From: an uncultured Ectothiorhodospiraceae bacterium
GTDB taxonomy: Bacteria > Pseudomonadota > Gammaproteobacteria > UBA6429 > Thiohalophilaceae
Direction of reading: 5' to 3'
Assembly: GCA_947259425.1 (NCBI GenBank)
Contig: CAMYMO010000424.1
Location: 1 to 7,182 of the forward strand
Length of the DNA: 7,182 nucleotides
How positions within the stretch are numbered: the stretch's first letter is position 1; each line of letters starts with the position of its first letter. The position numbers were made by a program, and so were the translations under genes. The notes under the pieces are model-generated. The model saw only the letters and a program-made list of their open reading frames with translations, was not told where the DNA came from and made no database searches. Positions 4,601-7,182 of the stretch are shown one piece after another.

Positions 4601-7182
4601 CGACGGTGTTAAACTTCTCCGCCGATAAACCCAAATATAAAGTTGGAGAAACCGCCAAGATTAAATTGCCAGAGACTTCGCAAGGACGTGCGTTAGTCAG
4701 TGTCGAGAATGGCTCACGTTTAATCTCACAACAATGGGTTGAGTTTAGTAAAACAAAAACAACCTTTGATGTTCCGATCACGGCCGAAATGAGTCCAAAC
4801 GTTTATGTTTCCGTAACGCTTATCCAGCCGCATGCAAATAAGGATAATGATCGACCCATTCGCTTGTTTGGGGTAACACCATTACTGGTTGAAGACCCTA
4901 AAACCCGGTTAGCTCCCAAGCTCACTGCAGCCGATGAATGGCGACCGGATTCGAAGGTGGATGTCGAGATCAAGGAAGAAAATGGCAAGGCGATGACCTA
5001 CACGATCGCGATTGTTGATGAAGGGTTATTAGGCCTGACCAATTACAAAACACCTAAGCTGCATAAATACTTTTATCGCAAAGAAGCACTGGGGGTTAAA
5101 ACCTGGGATCTATTTGATGAAGTTACCGGCGCCTACGGCGGTGAATTAGAGCGTTTGTTGTCACTGGGTGGTGACGAAGCAGAAGATGAAGCGGGTGACA
5201 AAAAGAAACGTCGTTTCCCTCCGGTTGTCCAGTTTCTGGGACCGTTTGAATTAGCCGCGGGTAAAGATGCCAAACATGAAGTGACGATTCCGCAATACCT
5301 CGGCGCAGTGAGAGTGATGGTCGTTGCCGGCCAACAAGGTGCATACGGTTCGACGAAGAAATCCGTATTTGTTCGTCAACCATTGGGTATGCTGGCCACC
5401 TTGCCACGTGTTTTAGGGCCGGATGAATCATTAAGTGTGCCTGTGTCGATATTTGTCATGGACGAGTCGATTAAAGACGTTGCGCTCAAATTAGAAACGG
5501 ATGAACATTTTGAAATCATGGATAAATCAGCGACCTCGATCAAAGTCGATGGACTCGGTGAGCAGATTGGATTTATCAATGTCAAAGTTAAAGACAAGTT
5601 AGGTAAAGGCTATTTTAAATTTACTGCAACCAGTGGCAAACACATCGCGACTTCAGAGGTTTATGTTGATGTGCGTAGCCCGAATTCAGCAACCAATCGA
5701 CGTATAGTGAAAACATTACAGCCCGGTGAAAGCTGGGATAATGCGATTACCCCGCATGGTATCCCCGGAACCAATAAAGTAAGTTTAGAATTATCGAGCA
5801 TACCGCCGATGAACCTGGAAGGACGCTTACAGTATTTGATCCGTTATCCGCATGGTTGTTTAGAGCAAACCACGTCCGCCATCTTCCCGCAGTTATTCCT
5901 GGGTGAGGTCATGAAGTTAACGCCAAAACAGAAGGCGTCGATTGAAAAGCATGTTGAGGCGGCGATTCAAAAGATTCAGCGTTATCAACAACTCAATGGT
6001 GGCTTTAGTTACTGGCCGGGCAGCAGTCATTATAATAGCTGGTCGAATAGTTATGCCGGACATTTTTTAATTGAAGCGAGCAAGCGGGGTCATTTTGTAC
6101 AACCGCAGGTTTTATCCAACTGGATCAATTACCAAAAATCGATTGCTGGCTCATGGATAACCGGCTCTGAACGCTCAGAGTTAGATCAGGCCTATCGTTT
6201 ATATACCCTGGCGGTGGCGAGTAAACCTGAGTTGGGAGCAATGAATCGCTTGCGTGAATCGAAATCAATGAGTAATACCGCTCAATGGTTGTTGGCGGCG
6301 GCTTATCAACATATGGGGCTCAAAGATGTCGCAGCAGAGCTGGTTCGAAATGCGGAGTTGAAGGTTGAGGATTACAGTCATGCCGATTTAACGTTTGGTA
6401 CGGCGCTGCGAGATAAAGCCATCCTTCTGGAAAGCCTGTCCTTGATGCAACGCTGGGATGAAGCCAAACCGCTTGCGGATGAGATCGCCAAAGCATTGTC
6501 GGCCGATCGATGGTATAGCACACAAAGTCTGGCCTTCTCATTAATCTCGATGGGACGATACGTCGGTCAGGGCGTTGCCGATCGAGGCATCAATTTCGAA
6601 CAAGCCATCGCCGGTGGTGAAGCCGAAAATATAAAAGCTGATAAACCGGTACATCTACAGTCGTTGACCGGGTTCCCGGATAAGGGCAGCAACGTTGTCG
6701 TCACCAACAGCAGTGAACGTGTGTTATATGCAACGGTCAATGTGAATGGTATTCCACGTGCCGGTAACGAACAGAGTAGTCGTAGCGGTATGGCGATGAA
6801 AGTGAAGTACACGGATATGGAAGGTGATCGAATAGACGTTACCCGCCTTCGGCAGAGTACCAACTTTATTGCCCATGTATCGGTGCGCAACCACAGTGAT
6901 TATAAAATAGATAACCTGGCCTTATCACATATTGTTCCATCGGGTTGGCAAATTCATAACCCCCGTATGTCCCAGGGTGAAGGGGATGCATTACCGGAGG
7001 TTGATTTTCAGGATATACGCGATGACCGTATCTATACCTATTTCAATTTAAAACGCGGCGAACAAAAGCAATTCAAAATCCAGTTGAACGCCTCGTTCCT
7101 TGGACGTTACTACTTACCGGGTATACATGTTGAAGCCATGTACGATGCAACTAAAAATGCGCGTAGCAAAGGTAAATGGGTG
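1618..7182 (+). CDS. Thioester-containing bacterial alpha-2-macroglobulin lipoprotein (3' end cut by window)
   Basis: This is a predicted periplasmic protease trap: cleavage of a bait region activates a Cys-Gln thioester and the collapsing molecule captures the protease. The frame is open for 1855 codons. A signal peptide (hydrophobic 18-33) ends in lipobox L-N-A-C with Cys34. Asp35 at +2 predicts inner-membrane retention by the E. coli Lol rule. Residues about 60-128 resemble a bacterial Ig-like domain. A second beta-rich module (about 282-345) leads to PQVRFAGKGVILP (349-361). Family motifs follow: S-N-P-C-x-x-A-Y-Y near Cys513, SNIGLLAKRG (532-541), YGERGVWRPGD (636-646), PNRLKI (729-734), WKWWWD (910-915), AIVDEGLLGLT (1131-1141) and GAYGGELERLL (1171-1181). 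PHGCLEQTTS carries the thioester (Cys1414, Gln1417). The alpha-helical thioester domain follows (GGFSYWPG, QAYRLYTLA, TFGTALRD, WYSTQS). The receptor-like C-terminus ends in GRYYLPGIHVEAMYD. Homologues end shortly after this motif, so only a few residues are probably missing. It is longer than E. coli YfhM (about 1650 aa), mostly at the N-terminus. Family assignment is firm; protease trapping is inferred. Confidence 0.96.
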   Translation, partial: MEFFQNKTASTNRHLKFIFGLISLAGLLLMLNACDQTKQASKQTPVSNDQRWSEQISAHSSGAISKYDSISIRFVHDVISADKVGADAIGILEVSPAIQGELIFSGKREITLTPDKPLTSGQLYRFKLHSYDFIDFPKDLKTYVFDVGVIKQNFDVAIRGISAQVNDKGKLKITGVVNTADKEETDKLEKLLSASLKGKDLGLDWQHSPNGRQHLFVIPGVERDKTESAVLLKWNGQVIGVDNVGETKVTIPAKGEFKVSTVRVVNGNQQYIEVQMTDVIDPRQNLTGLVKINSGEFRTEADGSILKIYPNAGIVGEVNVTIDAALKSSLGNKLAEQVVRSVVFTSQKPQVRFAGKGVILPENQVLAIPFEAINVHSVQVSAMLIYEDNIGQFLQDNQLGGESSITRVGRYLWRKTIKLDSAQADKWTRYNIDATELLKSHPGALFRLDLSVTRRNSSYSCSEAENAVPFPKQQPLVNYEEADIRQASNWDNYESFYNENYYQGWDDRSNPCKDAYYKFEAATKAYRNFMASNIGLLAKRGEGNHVNVVATDLSSSAPLSGVAIEFRNFQDQKLASVTTDKNGFADADLAGRPFYMIARAGKQVGYLKMSAGAALPTSHFDTGGQKVKQGIKGMIYGERGVWRPGDDMFLTFVLEDKQNRIPDNHPVTMELYNPKGQMIEAKTNSAPVGDFYKFKFTTREDSETGNWKVKAILGGNNFVKSVKVETVVPNRLKIDLTFPEQPLLQQNMPAKIGLSSQWLHGAIAGGLKSEVAVRMLPIKTKFDRNTDYRFDDPARKFSSESTTIFEGELDAQGNVEFSSNLSPAIPSPGMLTASFNSKVYEKGGAFSTSNVRVKYHPYANYVGIKLPKGDASRDMLLTDKKHVVDIASLSAKGKPVSLEQVQVTLYKIDWKWWWDQSGDELAQYSSAYYNQHLKQDIIKTKEGRGQWEFEIKYPQWGRYLIRACDVVGNHCTGQIFYIDWPAWAGKARETKGIGATVLNFSADKPKYKVGETAKIKLPETSQGRALVSVENGSRLISQQWVEFSKTKTTFDVPITAEMSPNVYVSVTLIQPHANKDNDRPIRLFGVTPLLVEDPKTRLAPKLTAADEWRPDSKVDVEIKEENGKAMTYTIAIVDEGLLGLTNYKTPKLHKYFYRKEALGVKTWDLFDEVTGAYGGELERLLSLGGDEAEDEAGDKKKRRFPPVVQFLGPFELAAGKDAKHEVTIPQYLGAVRVMVVAGQQGAYGSTKKSVFVRQPLGMLATLPRVLGPDESLSVPVSIFVMDESIKDVALKLETDEHFEIMDKSATSIKVDGLGEQIGFINVKVKDKLGKGYFKFTATSGKHIATSEVYVDVRSPNSATNRRIVKTLQPGESWDNAITPHGIPGTNKVSLELSSIPPMNLEGRLQYLIRYPHGCLEQTTSAIFPQLFLGEVMKLTPKQKASIEKHVEAAIQKIQRYQQLNGGFSYWPGSSHYNSWSNSYAGHFLIEASKRGHFVQPQVLSNWINYQKSIAGSWITGSERSELDQAYRLYTLAVASKPELGAMNRLRESKSMSNTAQWLLAAAYQHMGLKDVAAELVRNAELKVEDYSHADLTFGTALRDKAILLESLSLMQRWDEAKPLADEIAKALSADRWYSTQSLAFSLISMGRYVGQGVADRGINFEQAIAGGEAENIKADKPVHLQSLTGFPDKGSNVVVTNSSERVLYATVNVNGIPRAGNEQSSRSGMAMKVKYTDMEGDRIDVTRLRQSTNFIAHVSVRNHSDYKIDNLALSHIVPSGWQIHNPRMSQGEGDALPEVDFQDIRDDRIYTYFNLKRGEQKQFKIQLNASFLGRYYLPGIHVEAMYDATKNARSKGKWV

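Noticed and set aside
6567..6890. Minus-strand open frame of 107 codons, with other antisense frames at 5123-5597 and 6320-6541
   Set aside because: All overlap the conserved thioester-to-C-terminal part of the A2M and look like by-products of its codon use.

Overview
The window looks like a piece of a moderate-GC proteobacterial chromosome, probably gammaproteobacterial. This is an inference from two things: a COX15/CtaA-type heme A synthase, which points to an aerobe with an aa3-type cytochrome oxidase, and a bacterial alpha-2-macroglobulin (A2M) lipoprotein with a Lol-style lipobox, which points to a diderm with a periplasm. I see no mobile element, CRISPR array, tRNA or rRNA.

Layout. Positions 1-257 (minus strand) hold the first 85 codons of ctaA, reading out of the left edge. 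Positions 258-560 are a divergent intergenic region. It contains a 7-bp direct repeat on the ctaA side, an isolated TATAAT box, a 13-bp palindrome and a long terminator-like hairpin with a T tract. Positions 561-1286 (plus) encode a single-pass membrane protein of 241 residues that I do not recognise. Positions 1287-1617 carry no gene but are rich in inverted repeats, including two mutually exclusive pairings and a second terminator-like hairpin. Positions 1618-7182 (plus) are one uninterrupted reading frame of at least 1855 codons. It encodes a thioester-containing A2M that runs off the right edge probably only a few codons before its end.

How the parts relate. The A2M dominates the window. 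It has a lipoprotein signal with Asp at +2 (predicted inner-membrane retention), macroglobulin domains with family motifs throughout, an intact GCLEQ thioester site, and a charged Lys/Arg-rich linker in a plausible bait position. It should act as a periplasmic protease trap. Bacterial thioester A2Ms are commonly encoded next to the peptidoglycan synthase pbpC, which would lie just beyond the right edge. The 561-1286 protein is co-oriented and envelope-located, but 331 bp of structured DNA separates it from the A2M, so a shared operon is not established. ctaA is transcribed away from both and is probably unrelated to them.

The protein-coding content is mostly recognisable. The less explained signals are the structured non-coding stretches at 404-529 and 1333-1549, and the unknown membrane protein between them.
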